Below, one piece after another: positions 43,533 to 52,696 of a stretch of DNA of 64,000 nucleotides. The first letter of the stretch is position 1. Each line of letters begins with the position of its first letter. The DNA is from Frigoribacterium sp. Leaf186 (GTDB taxonomy: Bacteria > Actinomycetota > Actinomycetes > Actinomycetales > Microbacteriaceae). Position numbers and translations under genes: made by a program. The stretch is taken from the NCBI RefSeq assembly GCF_001423905.1, contig NZ_LMPQ01000001.1:737829-801828 (forward strand), written 5' to 3'. Below the pieces are notes generated by a model. The model had not been told where the DNA came from and ran no database searches. It was given only the letters and a program-made list of their open reading frames with translations.

Positions 43533-43538
43533 AGTTTA
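43533..43538 (-). promoter_or_regulatory. -10 box of ilvD (leaderless)
   Basis: TAAACT (TANNNT), 6 nt before the ilvD ATG, no ribosome-binding site. It could drive the whole ilvDBNC block. Confidence 0.55.
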
Positions 43539-43591
43539 GGGCGTGAGCGCGCCTACCCGGTCCACCGACGCCGAGGCCGACGCCGACGACC

Positions 43592-44152
43592 TCAGAGCTC
43601 GCCCGGCTCCCCCGACGCGTCGCCGCCCGACCGGGTGCGTCGACCCTCGTGGTCGCGCTCAGGGTCGTCGCCCTTGCTGTCGTCGAGACCGGACGAGTCG
43701 CCCACGCGGTCGAGCTCGACCGCGAGGGCGTCGGCCGACCCGACCGGGAGGTCGGACACGTCGAGGTCGGCGGCGTCGCCCTCGGTGGTCTCGGCGATCT
43801 CGCCCGCCGCGCGGGCCACGGCGTCGTCGAGTTCGTCGACGACGAGCTGCTCGCGCAGCAGGTCGCCGTTGCGGTACCCCGCACGCCCGATCATGTGGGC
43901 CGAGATGGGAGCGGTCAGCATCTGGAAGACCAGGACGACGAGCAGCGACGCGATGGTGCCGACCGTGTGCTGGTCGAGGGCGATCGCGGCCAGCACGAGG
44001 ATGAGCCCGAAGATCTGCGGCTTGGTGGCGGCGTGCATCCGTGACAGGGCGTCGGGGAACCTCAGCAGGCCGATGCCCGCGGCCAGGGAGAGCAGCGCCC
44101 CCGCGATCAGCATGATCGAGGCGGCGACGTCGTAGACGGCTTCGGGGATCAC
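43592..44152 (-). CDS. mnhG: Mrp-type Na+/H+ antiporter subunit G
   Basis: 186 residues, much longer than the usual 100-120. Three transmembrane helices fill about residues 8-90, with the family motif GIGLLRFPDALSRMHAATKPQ. An extra hydrophilic, Asp/Glu-rich C-terminal tail of about 85 residues follows. GTG in GTGA overlap with mnhF. Last gene of the operon. Confidence 0.9.
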   Translation of the reverse strand: MIPEAVYDVAASIMLIAGALLSLAAGIGLLRFPDALSRMHAATKPQIFGLILVLAAIALDQHTVGTIASLLVVLVFQMLTAPISAHMIGRAGYRNGDLLREQLVVDELDDAVARAAGEIAETTEGDAADLDVSDLPVGSADALAVELDRVGDSSGLDDSKGDDPERDHEGRRTRSGGDASGEPGEL

Positions 44153-44412
44153 GAGGGGTCCTGCTTCGACACGTAGCGCGCCACCGTGATCGTCCCCAGG
44201 ACGGCCGTCAGGGCGAGGGCGAGGATGACCGGGATCGTCCGGGTGTGGCCGTTGAAGACCATGTCGGCCGCGAGGACGCAGATCAGGGTCGTCAGCAGCA
44301 TGTCGGACGCGATCATGCGGTCGAGGATCGACGGCCCCCGCACGATGCGGATGACCGAGGCGAGACCGGCGAACGCGAACAGCGCGCCGACGACGTAGGC
44401 GACGACGGTCAC
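44149..44412 (-). CDS. mnhF: Mrp-type Na+/H+ antiporter subunit F
   Basis: 87-residue, three-helix membrane subunit with the family pattern RIVRGPSILDRMIASDML (about 22-39). GTG start (VTVVAYVV) overlaps the mnhE stop by GTGA. Confidence 0.92.
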   Translation of the reverse strand: MTVVAYVVGALFAFAGLASVIRIVRGPSILDRMIASDMLLTTLICVLAADMVFNGHTRTIPVILALALTAVLGTITVARYVSKQDPS

Positions 44413-45029
44413 GAGGGGCCTCCTTCGTGGGACGAGGACGGGCTGACCGGGTCGTGCACCTCGGCCGCGGCCGGGGTGCCGTCGGAGATCCGGCGTCGGT
44501 CGTCGTCGCTGCCGAGCACCCGGACGAGACGCGCCTCGACGACGAGGACGCCGTGACGGACGGCCTCGACGCCGTCGAGGTCCTCGACGGCCAGCGCGTG
44601 CAGGTACAAGATCGACCGCTCGCGGTCGGCCTCGACCACGAGCGAGCCGGGCACGAGCGAGATCGCCTCGGCCACCAGGGTCATGATGAAGTCCGACCGG
44701 GTGTGCAGCTGCACCGCGACGATCGCGTTCGAGTCGACCCCGCGGGGACGCACGGCCTGCCAGGCGACGATGACGGAGGCGCGCACCAGGTCGACCAGGA
44801 AGTGCGCCAGGAAGACCACGGCGTACCAGAGGTTGAACCGGCCGCTGAGCTCGACGGGCGGCAGGAAGAACACGCGGGTCACCAGGAGCGCGACGGCGAC
44901 GCCGGTGACGAACGCGAGCACCGTGAACTGGTTCCACAAGGCCATCCAGAGGACGACCAGGCCGACGAGCAGCGGCAGTTGCCGGGCGAGGCTGCGCCCG
45001 ACCTCGCCACGCGTGGGGCGACCGGTCAC
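44409..45029 (-). CDS. mnhE: Mrp-type Na+/H+ antiporter subunit E
   Basis: 206 residues. Two or three N-terminal helices precede a conserved cytoplasmic part (HTRSDFIMTLVAEAISLVPGSLVVEAD, LYLHALAVED). A 40-residue hydrophilic tail closes it. GTG start overlaps the mnhD stop. Confidence 0.92.
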   Translation of the reverse strand: MTGRPTRGEVGRSLARQLPLLVGLVVLWMALWNQFTVLAFVTGVAVALLVTRVFFLPPVELSGRFNLWYAVVFLAHFLVDLVRASVIVAWQAVRPRGVDSNAIVAVQLHTRSDFIMTLVAEAISLVPGSLVVEADRERSILYLHALAVEDLDGVEAVRHGVLVVEARLVRVLGSDDDRRRISDGTPAAAEVHDPVSPSSSHEGGPS

Positions 45030-46663
45030 GGGATGCTCCCCTCGTCGGTGGTGTCGGAGGCTGGTTCGGGCTCGGGCGACGACGGGTCGGTGGCCGTCTC
45101 GCCCTCACCGTCGGGGAACACCGTCTGCACGTAGTCGTTCGAGCCGTAGACCCGACCGGCCGCGCGTTCGGCGACGCCGTAGAGCGGGCCCGCGGCGAAG
45201 GTCAGCACGAGCGAGACGAGCACCATGCCCGCCGTCGCACCCACCATGGTGCGGGGGTTGGTCCGGCGCTGCTGCACCGCCACGCGTCCCGGTGCCTCTT
45301 CGAGGTGTTCGGTGAACGGTGACTCGTGGTCCTCGACGTCGGCCTTCGGGCGCCAGAACGCGAGGTTCCAAGCCCGCATCAGGGCGTAGAGGGTCAGGAG
45401 CGACGTGAGCGCCCCGGCACCGATCAACACGTAGACCAGGGGGTCGTCGAGTCGGGCCCCGGCCTCGAAGAGCGCCACCTTGCCGATGAAGCCCGAGAAC
45501 GGCGGGATGCCGCCGAGGTTGAGGGCCGGGATGAAGAACAGCACGGCGACGATCGGCGCGGCCTTGAGCAGGCCCCCGAGCCGCGTGATCGACGCCGTCC
45601 CACCCCGTCGTTCGATGAGGCCCGCACCGAGGAAGAGCGTGGTCTGCACCGTGATGTGGTGCACGACGTAGTAGATGGTGGCTGCCAGGCCCTCGACCGT
45701 GCCGAGGGCGATGCCGAAGATCATGTAGCCGATGTGGCTGACCAGGGTGAACGAGAGCAGCCGTTTGATGTCGGCCTGGGCCACCGCACCCAGGATGCCG
45801 ACGGTCATGGTCAGCAGGGCGATGATCAACAGGTACACGTTGACGTTGCTCTCGACGAAGAGGACCGTCTCGGTGCGGATGATGGCGTAGACGCCCACCT
45901 TGGTGAGCAGGCCGGCGAACACGGCCGTGACCGGCGCCGGGGCCGTCGGGTACGAGTCGGGCAACCAGAACGACAGCGGGAAGATCGCGGCCTTGATGCC
46001 GAACGCCGTCAGCAGCATGACGTGGATAATCGTCTGCACGTCGGGCGGGATCGTGTCCATCTTCTGGGCGATGTCGGCGATGTTGACCGTGCCGAGCGCG
46101 CCGTAGATCATCGCGATCGACGCCAGGAAGAGCACCGACGACACGAGGCTGACGACGATGTAGACGACGCCCGCGCGGATGCGCTGCTCGGTGCCCCCGA
46201 GGGTGATCAGGACGTAGCTGGCCACGAGCAGGATCTCGAAGCCCACGTAGAGGTTGAAGAGGTCGCCGGCGATGAAGGCGTTGAACACGCCGGTCGCGAG
46301 GATCAGGTACGTCGGGTTGTAGATCGAGACGGGCGCCTCGCCGTCACCGTCGGCCTGCCCCTGCCCCACCGAGAAGACGAAGACGGCCAACAGGACGATC
46401 GACGAGATGCTCAGCATCAACGCCGCGAGCCGGTCGACGACGAGCGTGATGCCGAACGGGGCCTCCCAGCCGCCCACCTGGACGGCGATGGCCCCCTGGG
46501 AGTCGACCACCACCAGCAGCACGAGGCTGATGACGACCACGAGGGCCAGCGCGACGATCGAGACGACCGCCTGCAGCCGCGGACGACGCCCGGCGATCAG
46601 GGCGGCCGCCGCGCCGAGCAGCGGGACCAGGACGACGAGCGGGACGAGGTAGCTGGAGTTCAT
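45026..46663 (-). CDS. mnhD: Mrp-type Na+/H+ antiporter subunit D
   Basis: 545-residue NuoM/NuoN-like proton-translocating subunit with about 14 helices. Conserved: Glu in GFEILLVASYV, Lys in GIKAAIFPLSFWLPDSYPTAPAPVTA, and QADIKRLLSFTLVSHIGY. The C-terminus is an acidic Asp/Glu/Pro tail. ATG in ATGA overlap with mnhC. Confidence 0.95.
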   Translation of the reverse strand: MNSSYLVPLVVLVPLLGAAAALIAGRRPRLQAVVSIVALALVVVISLVLLVVVDSQGAIAVQVGGWEAPFGITLVVDRLAALMLSISSIVLLAVFVFSVGQGQADGDGEAPVSIYNPTYLILATGVFNAFIAGDLFNLYVGFEILLVASYVLITLGGTEQRIRAGVVYIVVSLVSSVLFLASIAMIYGALGTVNIADIAQKMDTIPPDVQTIIHVMLLTAFGIKAAIFPLSFWLPDSYPTAPAPVTAVFAGLLTKVGVYAIIRTETVLFVESNVNVYLLIIALLTMTVGILGAVAQADIKRLLSFTLVSHIGYMIFGIALGTVEGLAATIYYVVHHITVQTTLFLGAGLIERRGGTASITRLGGLLKAAPIVAVLFFIPALNLGGIPPFSGFIGKVALFEAGARLDDPLVYVLIGAGALTSLLTLYALMRAWNLAFWRPKADVEDHESPFTEHLEEAPGRVAVQQRRTNPRTMVGATAGMVLVSLVLTFAAGPLYGVAERAAGRVYGSNDYVQTVFPDGEGETATDPSSPEPEPASDTTDEGSIP

Positions 46664-47172
46664 GCTCGGTCGCCCTTCTCGTCGTGGTGTGCACGGTCGC
46701 CCTGCGGGCCCCGGTCGTCTGCCGGGACGGCTGCCTCGGCCCGGTCGCCGAACTCGCTGTCGCCGCCGGCCTCGTCGTCGCCGTCGCCCTGCTCGGACTC
46801 CTCTTCGGCCGGGACGCCGCGACGTCCGATCTCGAGGTCTTCGGCGTCGTCGGCCAGGGTGTCGCCCTGGGCGAGTCGCCACGACCGGTAGATCAGCGCG
46901 AGCATGAAGGCCGAGATGCCGAAGGTGATGACGATGGCCGTCAGCACGAACGCCTGGGGCAGGGGGTCGGCGAACTCGGCCGGGTCGGCCTGGCCGTCGA
47001 CGATCGGTGCGGCACCCCGACGGCCGGACATGATCAGGATCAGGATGTTCGTCGCGTTGCCGACCAGCAGGAAGCCCAGCAGCACCCGGGTCATGCTGCG
47101 CTCGAGCAGCAGGTAGACACCGCAGGCGTACAGCGCGGCCATGACGACGATCAGGACGAGTGAGACGCTCAT
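46660..47172 (-). CDS. mnhC: Mrp-type Na+/H+ antiporter subunit C
   Basis: 170 residues. The first 110 form the NuoK-like three-helix subunit (GVYLLLERSMTRVLLGFLLVGNATNILIL, DPLPQAFVLTAIVI). A 55-residue acidic, Gly/Asp-rich tail is added. ATG overlaps the mnhA stop. Confidence 0.94.
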   Translation of the reverse strand: MSVSLVLIVVMAALYACGVYLLLERSMTRVLLGFLLVGNATNILILIMSGRRGAAPIVDGQADPAEFADPLPQAFVLTAIVITFGISAFMLALIYRSWRLAQGDTLADDAEDLEIGRRGVPAEEESEQGDGDDEAGGDSEFGDRAEAAVPADDRGPQGDRAHHDEKGDRA

Positions 47173-50171
47173 GCGTCACCCCGCCCGGTCGGGGAAGTAC
47201 CGGCGACGGACACGGGGAGCGCCTCTTCTCGGGGCTCGGAGACCTCGCCCGGGTGACCGGGCGCGTCCTCTTCTTCTTGGCGGTCGACCTCGGCCCCGAG
47301 ACTCCGCAGGACGTCGAGCACCAGCCCGACGACGACGAGGTACACGCCGATGTCGAAGAAGGTGCTGGTCACGAACTCGATGTGCCCGAGCAGGGGCACC
47401 TCGGCCTCGAACCAGGTCGAGGTGAGGGCGTCGACGCCGAAGAAGAGCGGGACGAGGGCGGTGGCCGTGACCGTCAGGAGGCCGGCACCGAGCAACTTGC
47501 CGGCGTCGAGGGGGGCGGCGGCGCCGAGCTCGTAGCGGCCACCGGCGAGGTAGCGGGCGACGAACGCGAAGCCCGCGACGAGACCGCCGGCGAAGCCCCC
47601 ACCCGGGGTGTTGTGCCCGGCGAAGAGCAGGTAGATCGACACGACGATGATGGCGTGGAAGATCAGCCGGACCACGACCTCGAGCAGGATGGACCGGTTC
47701 TGCGGCGCGAGCTTGCGACCGGCCAGCAGCCAGGCCCGACGGTCGCCCTCGGTGCTGTCGCCGATCTGGACGGTGGTGCCGCCGTCGGGCACCACGGGTG
47801 CCGGTTCACGGACGGGCCGGACGCGGGCCAGGAAGCGCTGGGCGCGGGTGCGTCTCTCGGGCCGGGGCAGCACGTCGGCGCGCGAGGTGAGGAACACCAG
47901 GCTGGCGACGCCCGTGGCGGCGACGATCAGCACGGCGATCTCGCCCATGGTGTCCCACCCTCGGATGTCGACGAGGGTCACGTTGACGACGTTGCGTCCG
48001 TGTCCGCCGTCGACGGCGAGCTCGGGGAACGCCCCCGAGATGGTCGGGCCGGGCCGCGCGCCGAGGGCGACGACGGCGATGGCGGCCATCACCGAGCCGA
48101 CCGAGACGCCGATGACCGCGCGGGCGACCCGGTGGGTCCGACCGTTGCGCTCCCCCAGGCGGGCGGGCAGGCGACGCAGCACCAGGACGAACGCGATGAG
48201 CGTGATGGTCTCGATGAGAGCCTGCGTGAGGGCCAGGTCGGGTGCGCCGTGCAGGGCGAACAGGGCCGCCATGCCGTAGCCGGTCACGCCGACGAGGACG
48301 ACCGCCTGGAACCTCTTGTTCGAGAGCGCCGAGGCGATGGCCCCGATGATCATCAGGGTTCCGATGGCCAACTGTGCCGGGTAGTCCCAGAGCACGGCGG
48401 TCGTCGGCCAGCTGCCGTTGATCGCGAGCGTCACGACCGACGAGGCGATGAAGACGACGAGGATGGTCGCGAGGTAGAAGGGCAACGAACCGCGCTGCGT
48501 CGTCGCGGTCGTCAGCGAGGCCGTGCGGTCGACGGTCGCCATGATGCGGACGTACCCGTCGGAGGCGCGGGGCAGGAACGAGACGGCCTTCTGCACCCGA
48601 GCGACCCGGTCGCGTTGCCAGAACAGCAGGGCCCCCACCCCGAGCGAGACGGCGGTGAAGCCGAGTGCCGGCTCGACGCCGTGCCAGAGCGCCAGGTAGT
48701 ACGGCTCGTGCTCGCCGACCCCGGCGGGCAGCGTGTCGGCGTACCGGGCGAAGACCGGGCCCACCTGGTACGAGACCAGGCCGAGCACGAGACCGGCGAC
48801 GGCGAGCACCATCGGCGACAGCAGGAAGTCGACGTGCTCTCGCACGAACTCGACCGGACCGACCCCCTCTTTGCGGCCGAAGGCACCCCACAAGAAGCGC
48901 AGGCTGTAGGCCGTCGTCAGGATCGAGCCCACGACGACGCCCACGAGGGCGACGACGCCCCAGACCGACCCCGTGACGGCGTCGTCGTAGAGGGCCGTGA
49001 GCACCGCCTCTTTCGCGACGAAGCCGAAGGTCGGGGGAACGCCGGCCATCGAGGCGAGGGCGAGGACGGTCACCACGAGCAGGACGGGTGCCTGCCGGCC
49101 CAGCCCGCAGAGCTTCCGAAGGTCGCGCGTGCCCGTCCGGTGGTCGATGACGCCGACCACCAGGAAGAGCGTGGACTTGAACAGGGCGTGGGCGACGAGC
49201 AGGGCGAGGCCGGCGAGGGCGGCGTCACGCGTGCCGAAGCCGACGACGATCGTCAGGAACCCGAGCTGGCTGACCGTGCCGTAGGCCAGCACGAGCTTGA
49301 GGTCGTGCTGCCTCAGGGCGCGGTAGCCACCGAGGACCATGGTGACGACGCCGACGGTCACGATGATCTCTTGCCAGCCCGGCTGGTCGTGGTAGCCGGG
49401 GGCGAGGCGCGCGACGAGGTAGATGCCCGCCTTGACCATCGCCGCGGCGTGCAGGTAGGCACTCACCGGGGTGGGTGCGGCCATGGCGGCTGGCAGCCAG
49501 AAGTGGAACGGCACGAGCGCCGACTTCGACAGGGCGCCGACGAGCACGAGGACGACGGCCACGGTCACGACGGTGCCCGACGGCGGGTTCTCGACCAGCT
49601 GCGAGAGCGAGCTCGTGCCCCCCTGGACGGCGAGGATCACGAGCCCGACGAGCATCGCGAGGCCGCCGGCCGTCGTGACGATGAGGGCCTGCAGCGCGGC
49701 CCCGCGGCTGGCCTGCTTGGCGGTGTAGTGCCCGATCAGGAGGTACGAGAAGACGCTCGTGGCCTCCCAGAAGACGAAGAGCACGAAGACGTCGTCGCTC
49801 GTGACGAGCCCGTACATCGCACCGGCGAAGGCGACGAGCACGGCGGCGAAGCGGGCCCGCCCGGCTTCGTCGCGGGCGAAGTAGCGCGCGCAGTAGACGA
49901 GCACGAGGCCGCCGACGCCCGTGACGACCAGCGCCAGCACCCAGGCGAGCACGTCCATGCGCAGCGTGAGCGAGATGGCGAGCTGAGGGATCCACGGCAC
50001 GGCCTCGACCGGCACCTCGCCCGAGAGCACCGCCGGGCCCTGCAGGGCCGTGACGACGAAGGCGGCGAAGGGCACGATCGACGCCCAGACGAAGAGCGAA
50101 CGACCCAGGCGACCACCGACGCAGGCCACGACGACGGCCGCCACGGCGAACGCTGTCAGGACTACGATCAC
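47169..50171 (-). CDS. mnhA: Mrp-type Na+/H+ antiporter subunits A and B, fused
   Basis: 1000 residues. Residues about 1-600 are NuoL/MnhA-like with FWEATSVFSYLLIG (catalytic Glu), SKSALVPFHFWLPAAMAAPTPVSAYLHAAAMVKAG and KLVLAYGTVSQLG. Then come a long-helix region, a DUF4040-like segment (about 620-700) and an MnhB domain (about 830-960) with AGHNTPGGGFAGGLVAGFAFV. The GTG has GGAGG 5 nt upstream. First gene of the mnhABCDEFG operon, which exports Na+ for H+ and supports pH and salt tolerance. Confidence 0.95.
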   Translation of the reverse strand: MIVVLTAFAVAAVVVACVGGRLGRSLFVWASIVPFAAFVVTALQGPAVLSGEVPVEAVPWIPQLAISLTLRMDVLAWVLALVVTGVGGLVLVYCARYFARDEAGRARFAAVLVAFAGAMYGLVTSDDVFVLFVFWEATSVFSYLLIGHYTAKQASRGAALQALIVTTAGGLAMLVGLVILAVQGGTSSLSQLVENPPSGTVVTVAVVLVLVGALSKSALVPFHFWLPAAMAAPTPVSAYLHAAAMVKAGIYLVARLAPGYHDQPGWQEIIVTVGVVTMVLGGYRALRQHDLKLVLAYGTVSQLGFLTIVVGFGTRDAALAGLALLVAHALFKSTLFLVVGVIDHRTGTRDLRKLCGLGRQAPVLLVVTVLALASMAGVPPTFGFVAKEAVLTALYDDAVTGSVWGVVALVGVVVGSILTTAYSLRFLWGAFGRKEGVGPVEFVREHVDFLLSPMVLAVAGLVLGLVSYQVGPVFARYADTLPAGVGEHEPYYLALWHGVEPALGFTAVSLGVGALLFWQRDRVARVQKAVSFLPRASDGYVRIMATVDRTASLTTATTQRGSLPFYLATILVVFIASSVVTLAINGSWPTTAVLWDYPAQLAIGTLMIIGAIASALSNKRFQAVVLVGVTGYGMAALFALHGAPDLALTQALIETITLIAFVLVLRRLPARLGERNGRTHRVARAVIGVSVGSVMAAIAVVALGARPGPTISGAFPELAVDGGHGRNVVNVTLVDIRGWDTMGEIAVLIVAATGVASLVFLTSRADVLPRPERRTRAQRFLARVRPVREPAPVVPDGGTTVQIGDSTEGDRRAWLLAGRKLAPQNRSILLEVVVRLIFHAIIVVSIYLLFAGHNTPGGGFAGGLVAGFAFVARYLAGGRYELGAAAPLDAGKLLGAGLLTVTATALVPLFFGVDALTSTWFEAEVPLLGHIEFVTSTFFDIGVYLVVVGLVLDVLRSLGAEVDRQEEEDAPGHPGEVSEPREEALPVSVAGTSPTGRGDA

Positions 50172-50246
50172 GGGGACCTCCGTCGGCTGGCGACCTCGCC
50201 GGACCGTCTCGGGCGAGCGGTGGCGGGTAGTCGCGGCGGGGTGTAC

Positions 50247-50252
50247 AGACTA
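50247..50252 (-). promoter_or_regulatory. -10 box of the mnh operon
   Basis: TAGTCT (TANNNT) in the 141-bp region upstream of mnhA, predicting a leader of about 70 nt that ends in the strong GGAGG site. No convincing -35 box. Confidence 0.4.
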
Positions 50253-50312
50253 CCTTGCGATGACCTGAGAATGCTCAGACCGGAGCATCACGACCGTGCA
50301 AAGCATGCGACC

Positions 50313-51092
50313 TCAGGCATGCCCCAGGTGCTCGCGCAGACCGGCCAGCTCGGCGAGCAGGTCGGCCACGGCGGCGGGGTCGGCGACGCGGTGCATCGCG
50401 CGGGTCTCGCCCGGCCCGACCTTCAGCGACAGGTCGCCCTCACCGAGCGCCCGGAAGCCGTCCTCGTCGGTGACGTCGTCGCCCGCGTAGAGCACGCCGG
50501 TGGCACCCACGACCTCGCGCAGGCGCTCGATGCCGTCGTCCTTGCCGGTGGCCCGCACCGCGAACTCGAGGACGTTCTTGCCCACCCGCTCGTGCATGCC
50601 GCCGAGGGCGCCGACGGCCTCGCGGGCGGCCTCGTGGACCGCCTCGGTCGTGGCCTCGTCGGCGAGCCGGGTGTGCAGCGCCAGACCGGCGGGCTTCTCT
50701 TCGACGAACACGCCCTCCCGCCCTTCGGCGACACCGTGGACGGCTTCGGACAGGCGCTCCCTCGCGGCTCGTTCGTCGTCGCTCAGCGAGGTCTCGTGAC
50801 CGTCGACCCGCACCTCGATGCCGTGCGACCCGACGAGCAGCACCTCGTCGGGCGTCCGGCTGACCTCGACGAGCGACGCGAGGTCGCGACCCGACACCAG
50901 GGCGACGGTGGTCTGGTCGAGCGCCGACAGGCGTCGGATGGCGTCCATCGCCTCGGGCAGGGCCCTGGCCTGCAGGGGCGCGTCGACCTCGGGGGCCAGC
51001 GTGCCGTCGAAGTCGAGGGCGACCAGGAGGCGCGGGGTCGTCGCGAGGCGACCGAGCGCGTCGCTGAGGGCCAGGGCGTCGGCAGTGGTCAC
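50313..51092 (-). CDS. otsB: Trehalose-6-phosphate phosphatase
   Basis: 259 residues, HAD superfamily. Motif I is LDFDGTLAPEVD (about 26-37), motif II Ser in ALVSGRD, then GSHGIEVR, and motif IV GDDVTDEDGF. It removes phosphate from trehalose 6-phosphate. The GTG start overlaps the otsA stop (GTGA), so synthesis and dephosphorylation are coupled. Confidence 0.94.
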   Translation of the reverse strand: MTTADALALSDALGRLATTPRLLVALDFDGTLAPEVDAPLQARALPEAMDAIRRLSALDQTTVALVSGRDLASLVEVSRTPDEVLLVGSHGIEVRVDGHETSLSDDERAARERLSEAVHGVAEGREGVFVEEKPAGLALHTRLADEATTEAVHEAAREAVGALGGMHERVGKNVLEFAVRATGKDDGIERLREVVGATGVLYAGDDVTDEDGFRALGEGDLSLKVGPGETRAMHRVADPAAVADLLAELAGLREHLGHA

Positions 51093-52588
51093 GAGGCGTC
51101 ACCGCCCGTCGCGCCGTCGGCCGACACGGGGGTGATCTGCTGCCCCGGACGGACGTTCTCGAGCGCCTGCAAGAACGACGCCGACCACTTGGCCACGTCG
51201 TTCTCGAGCACCCGCCGCCGCAGCGCCCGCATGCGCGTGGTGCGGTCGCGCTTCGGCATCTCGACGGCCCGCATGATGGTGTTCTTGAGGCCGCCGATGT
51301 CGTGCGGGTTGATCAGCAGGGCGCTCTTGAGCTCGTCGGCCGCACCGGCGAACTCGCTGAGCACGAGCACCCCGTCGTTGTCGCGTCGCACGGCCACGTA
51401 CTCTTTCGCGACGAGGTTCATGCCGTCGCGGAGGGCCGTGACGAGCATGATGTCGGCCGCGAGGTAGAGCGCCACCATCTCTTCGCGCGGGTACCCGTGG
51501 TGGTGGTAGCTGATGGCCGTGTGGCTCATCGTGCCGTAGTCGCCGTTGACCCGGCCGACCGTCAGCTCGATCTCGTCGCGCAGCAGCTTGTAGGTCTCGA
51601 CCCGCTCGCGGCTCGGGCTCGCGACCTGCACGAGCGTGGCGTCCTCGACGCTCAGCCGGCCGTCGGCCAGCAGCTCGCCGAAGGCCTTCATCCGGTGCCG
51701 GATGCCCTTGGTGTAGTCGAGGCGGTCGACGCCCAGCATGATCGTCTTGGGGTTGCCGAGGCCCTCGCGGATCTCGCGCGCCCTGGCCTGGACGTCGGGT
51801 CGCGCGGCCAGTTCTTCGTAGCTCGCGGCGTCGATCGAGATCGGGAAGTGCTTGGCGAGCACGCGGCGCACCTTCGTGCCCCGACGCGAGACCGGCGCGG
51901 ACTCGTCGTCGACGGGCACCTCGATGTAGGGCCGGGTCGTCGAGTAGCCGAGCAGGTGCCGGACGGCACGCGAGAAGTTCGAGGCGTCGTCGGCCCGCTG
52001 GAACCCGATCACGTCGGCGCCGAGCAGGCCCTCGACGATCTGCTGACGCCACGGCAACTGCGAGAAGATGCCGAGCGGCGGGAAGGGGATGTGGTTGAAG
52101 AACCCGATGGTGACGTCGGGTCGGGCCTCGCGCAGCATCTTCGGCACGAGCTGCAGCTGGTAGTCCTGCACCCAGATGGTGCCGCCCTCTTCGGTGATCT
52201 CGGCGGCCCGGTCGGCGAAGCGCTGGTTGACCTGCACGTAGGACTCCCACCAGACGCGGTGGTACGTGGGTGCGGCGATGACGTCGTGGTAGAGCGGCCA
52301 GAGCGTGTCGTTGCTGAAGCCCTCGTAGTACCTCTGCACCTCGTCGGCGCTGAGCGGGACGGGCACGATCTCGATGCCGTCGGACTCGAAGGGCTCGAAC
52401 TCGAGGTCGGGCTGCCCGGCCCAGCCCACCCACGCGCCGTCGTTGGCCTTCATGACCGGCTCGAGGGCGGTGACGAGACCGCCGGGCGAGTGCTGCCACG
52501 AGGCGGAGCCGTCGTCGGCGATGACGCGGTCGACGGGCAGGCGGTTGGAGACGACGACGAAGCCGTACCGTTCGGGGGTGTCAGGCAT
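51089..52588 (-). CDS. otsA: Alpha,alpha-trehalose-phosphate synthase
   Basis: 499-residue GT20 glycosyltransferase making trehalose 6-phosphate from glucose 6-phosphate and a nucleotide-glucose. Motifs: SNRLPV (9-14 region), HSPGGLVTAL, VQDYQLQLVPKMLRE, FFNHIPFPP, GVDRLDYTKGI, RDGMNLVAKEYVA and SEFAG. TAATCT (52642-52637) is a good -10 box about 49 nt upstream. The gene lies 108 bp after the kinase-like gene. Confidence 0.95.
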   Translation of the reverse strand: MPDTPERYGFVVVSNRLPVDRVIADDGSASWQHSPGGLVTALEPVMKANDGAWVGWAGQPDLEFEPFESDGIEIVPVPLSADEVQRYYEGFSNDTLWPLYHDVIAAPTYHRVWWESYVQVNQRFADRAAEITEEGGTIWVQDYQLQLVPKMLREARPDVTIGFFNHIPFPPLGIFSQLPWRQQIVEGLLGADVIGFQRADDASNFSRAVRHLLGYSTTRPYIEVPVDDESAPVSRRGTKVRRVLAKHFPISIDAASYEELAARPDVQARAREIREGLGNPKTIMLGVDRLDYTKGIRHRMKAFGELLADGRLSVEDATLVQVASPSRERVETYKLLRDEIELTVGRVNGDYGTMSHTAISYHHHGYPREEMVALYLAADIMLVTALRDGMNLVAKEYVAVRRDNDGVLVLSEFAGAADELKSALLINPHDIGGLKNTIMRAVEMPKRDRTTRMRALRRRVLENDVAKWSASFLQALENVRPGQQITPVSADGATGGDAS

Positions 52589-52636
52589 GGGGGTCGGTCA
52601 GCTCCTGTCGGTCGCCCGCACGGACGCGGGACGGCC

Positions 52637-52642
52637 AGATTA
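52637..52642 (-). promoter_or_regulatory. -10 box of otsA-otsB
   Basis: TAATCT (TANNNT) in the 108-bp gap before otsA. No obvious -35 box. Confidence 0.45.
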
Positions 52643-52696
52643 TCAGCGGCACCCGACGCGCCACCCGGGCGGTCGCGTACCCCGGCGCCGACGCGG

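Noticed and set aside
47160-51467. 1,435-codon plus-strand frame opposite mnhA and otsB
   Set aside because: Asp/Gly/Arg-rich shadow on the opposite strand of clear genes; no start signal or motif.
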